Source: Epiperipatus broadwayi (Eukaryota > Onychophora > Udeonychophora > Euonychophora > Peripatidae). From it: DNA of 64,000 nucleotides. Below, piece after piece: positions 38,133-50,846 of the stretch. The notes below the pieces were generated by a model, which did no database searches, was not told the origin of the DNA, and saw nothing but the letters and a program-made list of their open reading frames with translations. The first letter of the stretch is position 1, and each line of letters starts with the position of its first letter. Where the stretch lies: the NCBI GenBank assembly GCA_028023455.1, contig JAQFVV010012968.1, positions 1 to 64,000 on the forward strand. The letters are read 5' to 3'. A program made the position numbers and the translations under genes.

Positions 38133-38831
38133 TATATATAATTGCATTTTGATTTATGAAATTCGGAAAAATATAAAAACCTTTTATTGTTTTTATCTTA
38201 TAAATAAATATTTAATATGAAAAAGTTTTTTATTTTTATTTTATTTTAATAATATGGTGAACAATCTATATAGAAATCTTACTTTTCATTCATTTTATAT
38301 ATTGTTGAAAACTGATATGGTCTCTGCTTTACATTTTTTACAAATATTCTTAACTTAACATAGGATAAAGGTGAAATGCCATTAATCTAAAATTTCTGCT
38401 TCTAGGCCTTTTTTAGGATTTTTTGGATTTCAAAAATAAATTTTTGCTTCCTCATTATAAAACGAAACTCTTCTTGAAATGTAAATAAATATTAATTTAA
38501 TTATTTATATTTTCGTTTATATATAAATACATTTATATTAACTTATGAATCAAATTTAACTAACCAACCAATCAAATTACTGGTATTATTCATTTGAAAC
38601 TTTGCCATCAAGCAGATAATTAGATGTCCCAGAATAACTGTTTTTGACTCAGCATCACTCATTAGTTGATAATGGTCGATCTGATATTATTCTTTGAGGT
38701 AATGTGTGTTTGACCAGCAATTTCATTGACTGATTAATAAATTAATTTTTATATTTATTCTACTTTAGCTGTATATTTATTGTATTATAAATATATTCTC
38801 TATTCTATATAATTTATTTATTAATAATAAG
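38133..38831. other. AT-rich DNA, no gene seen
   Basis: No convincing frame or repeat. Confidence 0.5.
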
Positions 38832-39145
38832 TCTTAAGCCAATAAACATCATGATCACCATTTCTTATGCTTGCTTATAACTGTTATTAAAATAGGGAAA
38901 ACTCTCTCTACATATTGCCACTCAGTGCAAGACAGAGTAATTAATGGATGCCAGAAGGCTTGTGCATATAATCCCCATCTAGTGCCTACTCATCCAACAT
39001 CCTCAAACTTAGTTTGGGGCTTGTGGACATTGATTATGCTGGCTTGCACTGAGTGGCAATACATACAAAGAATTTTTACTGTTTTAATAACAGTTATAAG
39101 CAAGCATAAGAAATGGTGATTATGAAATGTTTATTGGCTTAAAAC
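38832..39145. repeat. Head-to-head pair of hammerhead-bearing repeat pieces
   Basis: 38832-38995 is a minus-strand copy and about 39018-39145 a plus-strand copy of the repeat at 57119-57357: TAAGCCAATAAACATCATGATCACC on one side, GTGATTATGAAATGTTTATTGGCTTA on the other, both with GCACTGAGTGGCAATA-type inner motif. At the joint, the minus-strand sequence AAACTAAGTTTGAGGATGTTGGATG is a decayed form of the 3' half of the hammerhead core. Confidence 0.82.
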
Positions 39146-39329
39146 AAATCCTGGCTAATAGGATAGTGGTGTCTATTTATTAAAAAACCAAAAACATCAA
39201 AATTTATGGGGCTGAACTGAATTCTGACCTATATGACTATATAAGCTAATGAGCTTGGATTGAAAATATTATAGTATTTTCAATTTAGGACTCATAGTTT
39301 TGTAGTTAAGTAGAGATACAAGGTGGTTG

Positions 39330-39550
39330 CTGGAGGATTGCATTAGATCCTAAGATCTGGGTGCAGTGCTCTCAGATCCAAGGCTCCTCATTGACAAAGA
39401 CCACAAGTCAGAAACTAGTCTGGGAATGTTGGATGAGTAGGCACTAGATGAAGATTTTATGCACAAGCCTGCTAGCATCCATTGCTTATTCTGCCTTGCA
39501 CTGAGTGTCAATATGTATAGAGAGTTTTGCCTGTTTTAATAATGTCGTTT
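39330..39550 (+). repeat. Hammerhead-bearing repeat, copy at 39.4 kb
   Basis: Matches 57119-57357: CTCAGATCCAAGGCTCCTCA, GAAACTAGTCTGGGAATGTTGGATGA, TTTTATGCACAAGCCTGCTAGCATCCATTG, TTTGCCTGTTTTAATAA. Confidence 0.85.
39376..39434 (+). ncRNA. Hammerhead-ribozyme-like motif, mutated core
   Basis: Stem I can form from ATCCAA (39376-39381) with TTGGAT (39429-39434) and CTCA with TGGG near the cleavage site. Stem II is GAC/GTC (39399-39401, 39407-39409). GAAAC (39411-39415) and GTC (39418-39420) are in place with the short TA stem III loop. The CTGATGA box reads TTGACAA (39391-39397), so three changes; this copy should be inactive. It shows the family's stem II better than the 57 kb copy. Confidence 0.62.
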
Positions 39551-40009
39551 TTATATTGTTACAATTTCCTGCTTGTTTTTAAATTTCTTGTTTAAAGTAC
39601 CAGATCAGTTTTCTAAAAGAATACCCCCCTCCCCATCTTTATTTAGCATTTTGATGTAAAATGTTTTGTTTAATGATTACTTATAGCATTAGTCATAAAT
39701 TCAATAATTATTTTAAAACAGGCTGCTCAGGTGAAGTTAAGATTATTAATTTATCAGTATTTACTGATGGTTTTGTTTTTTTAATTTTATTTTAAAATAT
39801 GTGTGCAAATTAGTTTATTTATTTTAAAACATTAAAAATCACTTCTGAAATTTTGTTATATAATAAGATTTTTTAAAATTATTAATCTGAATAATATTCT
39901 ATCTGTGTATGTAATAAATTTATGTAATACTGGTAATAAATAATATGGGCATTATTAGTATATCTTTGGCTTTTGCTAATAAAGTGTATACTTTACTTAT
40001 ATTGTAAAT
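39551..40009. other. AT-rich DNA, no gene seen
   Basis: No convincing frame or repeat. Confidence 0.5.
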
Positions 40010-40415
40010 ATAGGGGATTTGAACTCAGACTTTCAAGCACCCATCAACTATCCACACTATCTCATACAAATGATACACATGACCTTCCACATGGAGAAAA
40101 AATAAATAATCACCAAAATATATGAATTTCATGCTAAACCAGCACTCATCAGTTGGTCCAGATTATCATCTCTCACACACATATATAATCAGTACTCAGT
40201 TTATATTAAGATAGCAAATCTTCACATTTTAATGGTTAGGCTTCAATCTACTCCAACCTCCAACTTCTCAGCTATCCATATCATTGAAAATCTGATGATG
40301 GAAAACCAAATATCATGCTGATGCCAACATTATTGCCAAGCCCATGTTGACCGGAAGTCATTCTGACCTTTCATGTGTAGGATTTTATCCATTCAAATGC
40401 ACAAAGGAGGTGCTC
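40010..40415 (-). repeat. Dispersed repeat family B, first 40 kb copy
   Basis: Minus-strand copy with GATTTGAACTCAGACTTTCAAGC (complement of the box B end), CATGTGGA, GATAGCAAATCTTCACA and ATCCATTCAAATGCACA. Confidence 0.88.
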
Positions 40416-40442
40416 TTCAAAAACCTGGAGCTTTTAATTGTA

Positions 40443-40630
40443 AATATAGGGAATTTGAACTCAGACATTCAAGCATCCACCAACTATCCTCCCTAGCTCA
40501 TACAACTGATACACATGACTACACACATGTAGAAAAAAAATAAGTAATCACCAATATACATATTTCATGCTAAACCAACACCCATCAGTTGGTTCAGATT
40601 ATCATCTCCCACACACACATATATATAATC
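40443..40630 (-). repeat. Dispersed repeat family B, second 40 kb copy (partial)
   Basis: Repeats the first 190 bases of the copy at 40010, then meets a plus-strand copy, making an inverted pair. Confidence 0.85.
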
Positions 40631-41050
40631 CCTTTTCTGTGTATTTGAATGGATAAGAGTCAATAAATGAGGAGTCAGAATGACTTCAGGTCAACATGGG
40701 CTTGGCAATAATGTTGGCATCAGCATGGGAATTGGCTTTTCATCATCAGGTTTTCAATGATATGGATGGCGGAAAAGTTGGAGGTTGGAGTAGATTGAAG
40801 CCTGTCCATTAAAGTGTGAAGATTTGCTATCTTAATATAAACTGAGCACTGATTATATATATTTTGTGATGAGTGCTGGTTTAGCCAGACATTCATATAT
40901 TGGTGATTATATATCTTTTATACAAGTGTGTGGTCATGTGTATCAGTTGTATGAGATAGGATGGATAGTTGTTGGGTCCTTGAAAGTCTGAGTTCAAATC
41001 CCCTATATTTACAATTAAAAGCTTCAGGTTTGTGAAGAGTGCCTGGTTTT
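40625..41050 (+). repeat. Dispersed repeat family B, third 40 kb copy with tRNA-like segment
   Basis: Most complete plus-strand copy. Box A-like TGGTCATGTGT (40931-40941, 9 of 11 positions) and box B-like GAGTTCAAATCC (40990-41001) stand 60 bases apart, fitting a class II tRNA-derived origin. They lie near the right end, with about 300 bases before and about 45 after, which is unusual for a SINE. Confidence 0.85.
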
Positions 41051-41064
41051 CAAATATTTACTTA

Positions 41065-41313
41065 TATATATATATATAACAAAACTTAAATATATTCCAA
41101 ACAACGGTAAACAATTCATAATATTATATAAATAAAAACTCATAAAGAAATATTTTCGATTATATTCATAATCATTTTCAACTCAACTTTCAAAATGAGT
41201 TTTTATTTATATAATATTATAGATTGTTTACAGTTGTTTGGAATATATTTAAGTTTCGTTATTGTATTATTAATATTAGCGGACATTTATTTTGTTTTAA
41301 TATATATATATAT
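41065..41313. repeat. Palindromic element between TA tracts
   Basis: Arms about 41084-41145 and 41197-41259: AAACTTAAATATATTCCAAACAAC..TATAAATAAAAACTCAT against ATGAGTTTTTATTTATA..GTTGTTTGGAATATATTTAAGTTT. After the right arm comes TTAATATTAGCGGACATTTATTTT and then TA, resembling the right end of the 23.3 kb foldback. Confidence 0.9.
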
Positions 41314-41621
41314 AATAAATATTTAGAATATTTCTATTAAATAAAGTCACAATTTAATTTTTTTTATCATAAGGTATATATGACAAACAATTCAAAACAA
41401 AGCAAAACTCTCCATATATTAGTGCCATCTGCTCAAATCATTCCTAAAAGTATAAAAGATAATACAGTAGCACTAAAAAAAATCTCTGAAGCAAATTCAT
41501 TGTTCTTCATTGTATAATCTTATTTTCTTTTTATTCTCTTTTAATTTTTTTTATCTTTACTGTCCCTGGGCCTAATCTTTATCAGTCTTTTATCAATTAT
41601 TTCTCTACTAAACATCATATG
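41314..41621. other. AT-rich DNA, no gene seen
   Basis: No convincing frame or repeat. Confidence 0.5.
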
Positions 41622-41666
41622 TGCTAGAAAAACTAGTCTGGGGATATTGGATGAATAAGCACTATA
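41622..41666 (+). repeat. Fragment of the hammerhead-bearing repeat
   Basis: GAAAAACTAGTCTGGGGATATTGGATGAATAAGCACTA-type sequence, given here in pieces: AACTAGTCTGGGGATATTGG then ATGAATAAGCACTA. It matches the right half of the hammerhead region at 57172-57207. The 5' half is missing. Confidence 0.7.
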
Positions 41667-41756
41667 ATTTGACATAAAGCAATGCTGATTTGAATCGATT
41701 TGCTTTTATCTTTTATTTGTAATCTTTTTTACTATCTGTTTTTTCCTGAAGTGTAA

Positions 41757-44223
41757 AGACCAACTCCAGAACTTATCTTCTCTGAAGCCTATATCTTGTT
41801 CCAAAAAATTAAAATTCTTACTTTGCCTCCACAACAGGCTTGGTCATCTTTCACCGATATGTTGAGTTCACTCATAAACTCATACACAAAGAAAATCAAA
41901 GGTCCAAATCAATTATTAAAAGATTTGGATGCCACAGACAACAGGTTAAAATCTCTACACCATATTGACATTCATCCCCAAGATATTTTTGAGATAAAAA
42001 CCCCAATATCATAGCAAACAATAGGTCCTCACACATTACATTGCTACTAAAACATCCAAAAATCTTCTTGGCCAACCAGCATAGCTGGACCCACAGCTAC
42101 ATTGACTGGGCAATTGGTTCAGTAGCCAGACTCATACCTACTTTATTGTCAGTTGATCAGGTTTGCCTCAGTGGCCCAGAAATGCTTGCAAAGATTCATG
42201 AACACTTTCAGGGTAGGATACAAAATTATAAATTTGAGGTTGGAAACATCTGGAATCACTTGGAAGATGGGGTTGCTCATGACATCAGTGAAAATCAGAT
42301 AATCCAAAAGCTCATGGCCTATCCTGAGAGTGTTCATCCAGGACTCCACAGAATTCTGAGATTAGTACTTGTCAACCTGAGACATTTCACAGCCCCCATT
42401 GTACTGCGGATGAGAGATGTTCTGGCAGGAGAGTTTCAAAACATTCCTGACCTGTACCCTGTGGCCCTTGTTCCTTTCCTAAAAAAGCCCATAAATCCCT
42501 CTACCCTTACCAACATAAGGCCCATTTCCATGATTTCCCTCCTAATCAAGATCATTGAGGCCATAGTCAAGGTCAAAATCCAATATCAACTCTACACAGA
42601 CACATCATGCCATATCAATTTGCACATAAGGGCTCTTCCACCATGGATGCTATGCAGCATTTTCTTCTTTTATTAGAACACATCAGACTGCACAAAAAAT
42701 CCAAGCCTATAGTTATTGAACTTGACTTTGCCTCAGCTTTTGACTCTGTTATACCTACTGCCCTACTCCAGACTCTCCTTGACTATTATACCTACTGCCC
42801 TACTCCATACTCTCCTTGACTATTATACCTACTGCCCTACTCCATACTCTCCTTGACTATCAAGTCCCTTGCATCTATACCAGAATCATTGGTAATCTGC
42901 TTTTGAACAGATCTATCTTTATGTCACTGGATGGAAGACTGGCCAATGGTTTCAGACCCCATCTTTCCATTACCCAGGGATCTCCACTCACCACTCTCTG
43001 CTCATCACCTATATGAATCATATGCTCAGAGAGATAGAGTGCAGACTCCCTGGAATTTTCATGCCAGCCCAGAAACATCATGTACAACATATAACCTATG
43101 TTGATGACATCACCATCTTCCTCCCCAACAAAACTCACCTTCCAACACTCACACAAATCATTGATAAATATTTAAAGAAACTAAATCTGAATATCAACTA
43201 TAGCAAGTCCTCCATGTGGAAAATCAGCACTGGCACAGTGATTCCATCAGTCTTTACAGCTGAGCCACAACTCTTCCTTGGTTTTCTATGGCCAAGTTCA
43301 GACTGGCTATGGCAAAAGACGTCCAACACTCCATCTTGGAAAAAACTAGAAAAGTGGTTCAAACTTTATCTAGAATCTCATTTTTCCTGCCGGGCAAAGT
43401 AGCCCTTCTCAACATGCTGGTGTTTCTGAGATTGAATTATTATCTACCCATAGTTAAACCTACTAAAGCATTTCAGTCATCAATGAACTCACTGTGTTCA
43501 AAGCTCATGTGGAATGGAAAGATTGTTGCCATCAGCATCTGTAAGATGCAGATGCCCAGAGAGTTAAATGGACTTGGATTGCACTCATGTTTCAACAATC
43601 TATCTACAGAAGGCAATTGCAGTTCTATGTGCAAACAGCCAGAACTAAACCTAGCCACTCCAATGGAACCTAGAGACACACCACCACCTCTTGCTAGCAG
43701 ATGGGCCACAATTATTTGGTTACATGTCACCAAGCTGACAAATCTATCTAAAACCTCCCTTGAAGGTAAAACAACCTACTGGCTGGCCTACAATCTCAGA
43801 TTTCAAAACCAGACTGCTCTCCTGACCACATTGAACATAGACAATAAACCATTGCTAAAAAAATTGAAGAACTGGTTTGTTGAACCAAAATACTTAGACT
43901 TTATCTTAAAGCTCAACATCTCATCCTTACCCACTAAACATTTCTTAGAATGGAAAAGAGGATTCACCAAATTCAATCCTCAATGCCAGCTATGTAATAC
44001 TGCTGATGAAACCATCCAGAATTTACTTTATAATTGTCCATTTCTTTCCCACATCAGAACCTACATCACAGAGAAAGTTACATCTGACATCAGGGAAGCC
44101 TTAAATATCCAGAATGCCATAAAGACAGAGAATTTCCTGTCTTTCTTACCTTTGCAATCTGGTTTACCAGATGCGAATGTGTATTCTGTCATTCAGGCTC
44201 TTCAGTCACAGAGACCTTTATAG
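41757..44223 (+). pseudogene. LINE ORF2 reverse transcriptase plus C-terminal domain, frame-broken
   Basis: The reading passes through all three frames. It starts in linker sequence (41757-42014), then 42041-42676 with LVPFLKKPINPSTLTNIRPIS, the first RT block. 42607-42780 holds YQFAHKGSSTMDA and IELDFASAFDSV, with the first catalytic Asp. 42816-43016 holds LSITQGSPL. 43013-43402 holds ITYVDDITIF, the catalytic YxDD box, and LNINYSKSSM. 43288-44223 is the longest clean frame (311 residues) with KVALLNMLVFLRLNYYLP, MPRELNGLGL and the zinc-knuckle-like CQLC...NLLYNC. This domain order and the CxxC..C end fit the L1/Tx1 group. Frame breaks near 42030, 42650, 42800, 43010 and 43300 make it inactive; one is caused by the 37-base triplication at 42749-42859. 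Confidence 0.85.
42749..42859 (+). repeat. 37-bp tandem triplication inside the LINE
   Basis: Three units of TTATACCTACTGCCCTACTC plus CA(G/T)ACTCTCCTTGACTA. The extra 74 bases are not a multiple of three and shift the reverse transcriptase frame. Confidence 0.95.
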
Positions 44224-44432
44224 GTCTTGTCAAGAGCATAAGTGCCAGGGACCAGCTGCTTGCACCGGAATAGTGATACAAAGAGACTTAGTCCAGAATT
44301 GATCTACCAACTGTTTGATCTTATGAACTTTTGCAATCAGCTATGCAGTATAACATGTATGAAAACAGCATCATGAAACTATGTAAACTTTGTTAATAAA
44401 TTTTTTTGTTTCTTAAAAAAAAAAACACTATA

Positions 44433-45502
44433 TTAATGCATACAATTAAAGAATGTACACTAGCAATATGTATATTTCAACTTTTTAAAGTATTTCTTCA
44501 ATGGCAGTGATACACATTTATTTTTTCACCTGTATTTTAATTTTAATTTCTTTTTGATTAATTTCAATATGTACATATATCAAGGATAGTTTTAAACTTT
44601 TAAAGGCGAATAAATATTCTAATTTAAATGATTTTTCAATAAAATGACTTACTAATTAAGAACAAGAAATGTTCCAAATAAAAATCTAATACACAACAAG
44701 CATAATCTGATTTGAAGTCTTGCTAAAGGTATTTAGGATTTTAAATTAAACAAGTGCAGGGTTTATCAAGATTAATACTGTGGAACTGTTATCAGTTATT
44801 TTGTAAAATAAAAATTGTATCAAATTACCAACCAAACTTTTAATCAAATTAAAATATGGTACTCATCATTACTTTCCTTACTATCTTTTGAAATGAAAAG
44901 TTGCATCTTTATTTCATTTTATTGATATTCATGATAAGATTATTCCAATAATAAATCAATTGCTTTCTTTAAATAAATGTTTTATGTAATTTATTTGATA
45001 TAATGCTTTTGTACTTATTAAATTTTATTTCGTTCTTTTTTTTAAGAATCAAAAGTAAAGTTTATTGATTATTAATAGAGTTATTAATATTTTCTCTACT
45101 TTTTTAAATAAAAAGAATTGTAAAATATGAATGAACAATTTCATTTATTGATTTTCTTTAACCTCTCGGTATGCTTTTATAAGTAGCTCAAAATTTAAAT
45201 AAGTTTTCTTTTTATGTTACTAATAATTTAATTTATGTTTGTATAATTAATTGATCTAATACAATATAATATTTTATTTGGAAATGAACTTAGTAGAGAT
45301 TGTTTTGTTTTTTGATTTATATATATATGAAATCCAAATAACCATAATGCTACATTGGAATCAAATAACAAATGTCATAAAAAAACAATATTTAAATATA
45401 TCTATTAGCACGAGCTATATGACAAATCTGTCAATTGCTTAGAATTGAACTTTGTAATCGAACTATCACTGTTAGATACATTTAAATGTTAGATTGCAAT
45501 AA
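44433..45502. other. AT-rich DNA, no gene seen
   Basis: No convincing frame or repeat. Confidence 0.5.

Positions 45503-45564
<62 letters not shown>
45503..45564. repeat. (TG)n(TA)n microsatellite
   Basis: Four TG units then about 26 TA units, at the left edge of repeat copy 2. Confidence 0.97.
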
Positions 45565-48913
<3,349 letters not shown>

Positions 48914-49013
48914 AATAAAATGCCAGCTAATTAAAGAACTATTGTAATAACAATAACAAATATAAATATAATGGTAATTATCTATTATATAAAGTCTTTC
49001 AATCTGCACAAGT

Positions 49014-49152
49014 CATCATCATCTTCATTGTCAAACATTAACAATCCACTGCAAGATGAAGGTCTCTCCAAGTGCAATCCATCTTCTCCAATCTCTAGCC
49101 TCTCTTCTGCACATTTTTTTTATTTCATCCATCCATTTCACATTGATATTTT
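49014..49152 (-). mobile_element. 3' end of an RTE-type LINE, severely 5'-truncated
   Basis: Matches the 3' ends at 58745-58885 and 50850-50975: AATCCACTGCAAGATGAAGG, TCTCCAAGTGCAATCCATCT, TTTCATCCATCCATTTCACAT. Only about 140 bases; the minus-strand end carries ATGATGATGACTT, a GATGAT-type tail. Confidence 0.85.
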
Positions 49153-49159
49153 TCTGTAC

Positions 49160-49268
49160 AAGTACTTTTGGAACCCTCAACTGCCATTAAATTCAAAAGA
49201 CATAATGGAAGCAAACATAATCAATTCAAATACTATGAATCCTGAATTATAATGTTACCAGCTTCTCT
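49160..49268. repeat. Left-arm fragment of the 23.3 kb foldback
   Basis: CTCAACTGCCATTAAATTCAAAA, GGAAGCAAACATAATCAATTC and the GAATCC..AATGTTACCAGCTTCT run match 23437-23533. Confidence 0.82.
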
Positions 49269-49269
49269 A

Positions 49270-49690
49270 TTAACTATATTTTTGGTAGTGTTTGGTTAGC
49301 TGTACCCCACCATCTAGAGGCACTGTTTCTGTGTAAACACACAAAAATATTCAGAGCAGGGGCCCTTTAAGCAGAAATGCCTGTTCCAGCCGTTAGGTGG
49401 CGCTGTTCAACATACGTATGCACAGGAACCTTCCACAAGCCAGTTGGCAGCAAAACTGCCCACTGGTAGTGCTGGTTGCAATGTGTAAGCCATGTAGCTT
49501 ACATTGTCTGCTATCAGCCACTACCAAGAACCCAGGTGGCGCTGATTGCCGTAAACAGATCTAGCTTATGTCGTCTGCTACACCAAGAATCTATCCCACT
49601 ACATCGGTGGTGCTGTTTTTCCACATTACACATGGAAAAACTACACGAAATAATGCCTGCTTGATTTGTTTATGTCCATACTACTTAAAA
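49270..49690 (+). repeat. GC-richer array, about 70-bp period, AGGTGGCGCTG motif
   Basis: Near 47 percent GC by eye, against about 25 percent around it. The motif stands at 49395 (AGGTGGCGCTG) and 49534 (AGGTGGCGCTG), with relatives at 49316 (AGAGGCACTG), 49464 (TGGTAGTGCTG) and 49605 (CGGTGGTGCTG): spacings 79, 69, 70, 71. Between motifs, units 2 and 3 share TAGCTTA..TGTCTGCTA and ACCAAGAA. No frame covers it. The motif resembles the CTCF core. Confidence 0.72.
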
Positions 49691-50846
49691 CATGGCTGCC
49701 TTATAATGTACAGGTGTGATTAAATTTAGAAGCCACAAGTATTTAAATATGCGTTCCCACTTAATATTGTTACATTCTATTTCACCATTTAATAAATCTA
49801 TGTATTTTAAAATTATTTATTTTTAAAAATCGAACTTTTTTTAAAATTATTTACTCTAAAATGGTTTTTTTTTTTTAAAAATCGGTCAGTGTTTTTTTTT
49901 TTTTTAAAAAGCTATTTTTTTTCCTACGGCAGTATTGCTTTCAAAACTATTATTTTAAAACATGATTGTTTGTAAAACTTTTTTTTTTTACACTTACAAA
50001 TATTATTTAAAATGTTTTAAACTAATACAAATTATATTTTGGTTTATAGATCTATCTTTCAATGACTATTTTACCACCAACCGTATTATTTTAAAAAGGT
50101 TGAATTTGCGTGTGCAAAGAGTAATTCGAAGATCTGTTTATCAATAAATATTTTTAAATTACTGGAGAAAAAGCAAATCAAACTCTCATTTAAATATATT
50201 AAAATACTTATTCAGTTCAAATTTAAAAGAAGTTTACAGTAAATAAGTTTTAAACTAATACAAATTATATTTTGGTTTATAGATCGATCTTTCAATTACT
50301 ATTTTCCAACTGTCTCAAAATTGGATGATTATTGAAAATTATATATAATCTTAATAGCCTAAAATTCAGAAGATTGTTAGTACTGTCTTTGGAAGTGTGC
50401 TGTTTCTTTCTTTCATTATTAAATTACTAATATCACCGCAGCTAGTAAAAGTAATGTTACTTATTATAAGAGCTTAACAATGAGTTAATTTGTCTCATAA
50501 TTATGCTGTTACAAGTTTTGCTAATTTTAGCATAGGATATATCTAGATGAACATCTAAACATTATGAAAGAATTTTGAAAAAAGTAAAGACAATACTTTT
50601 TTTAATAGATACTTTCCAAGCTGAGGGTTTATCAATGAAAGCTGAAATCTAATTAGAATTTTTGCAATATGTCACTTTATTTACTTTATGATAGAACCAT
50701 CAAAATGAGAGTCATGTGATGCTGGATACAGTTGAGAAATGATTAATTACTTGTTCAGTACTTGCAAAAGCTAATGAATACATATTTATTTTTAATAATG
50801 GTAGAAAAAGTTTAATTAAATTTGCATATTAAAGTAAAACAAGATC
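49691..50846. other. AT-rich DNA with one local duplication
   Basis: A 60-base direct repeat (GTTTTAAACTAATACAAATT, then ATATTTTGGTTTATAGATC) starts at 50014 and 50247. Otherwise A/T runs; no gene seen. Confidence 0.65.

Larger units (their letters stand above)
41667..44425 (+). mobile_element. 5'-truncated LINE (L1/Tx1-like) with A-tail
   Basis: Holds most of a non-LTR reverse transcriptase and its C-terminal domain, then AATAAA at 44395-44400 and an 11-A tail at 44415-44425. The seven bases CACTATA follow the tail (44426-44432) and also stand at 41660-41666, a possible target-site duplication that would put the 5' end at 41667; seven AT-rich bases could agree by chance. No endonuclease domain and no ORF1 are present. 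Confidence 0.85.

Noticed and set aside
40931-41001. Functional tRNA gene
   Set aside because: Box A has two mismatches, no cloverleaf stems can be formed, and the segment is part of a dispersed repeat.
41660-44432. CACTATA as a firm LINE target-site duplication
   Set aside because: Seven AT-rich bases could match by chance, and the sequence after the tail does not continue the interrupted hammerhead repeat; kept only as a possibility.
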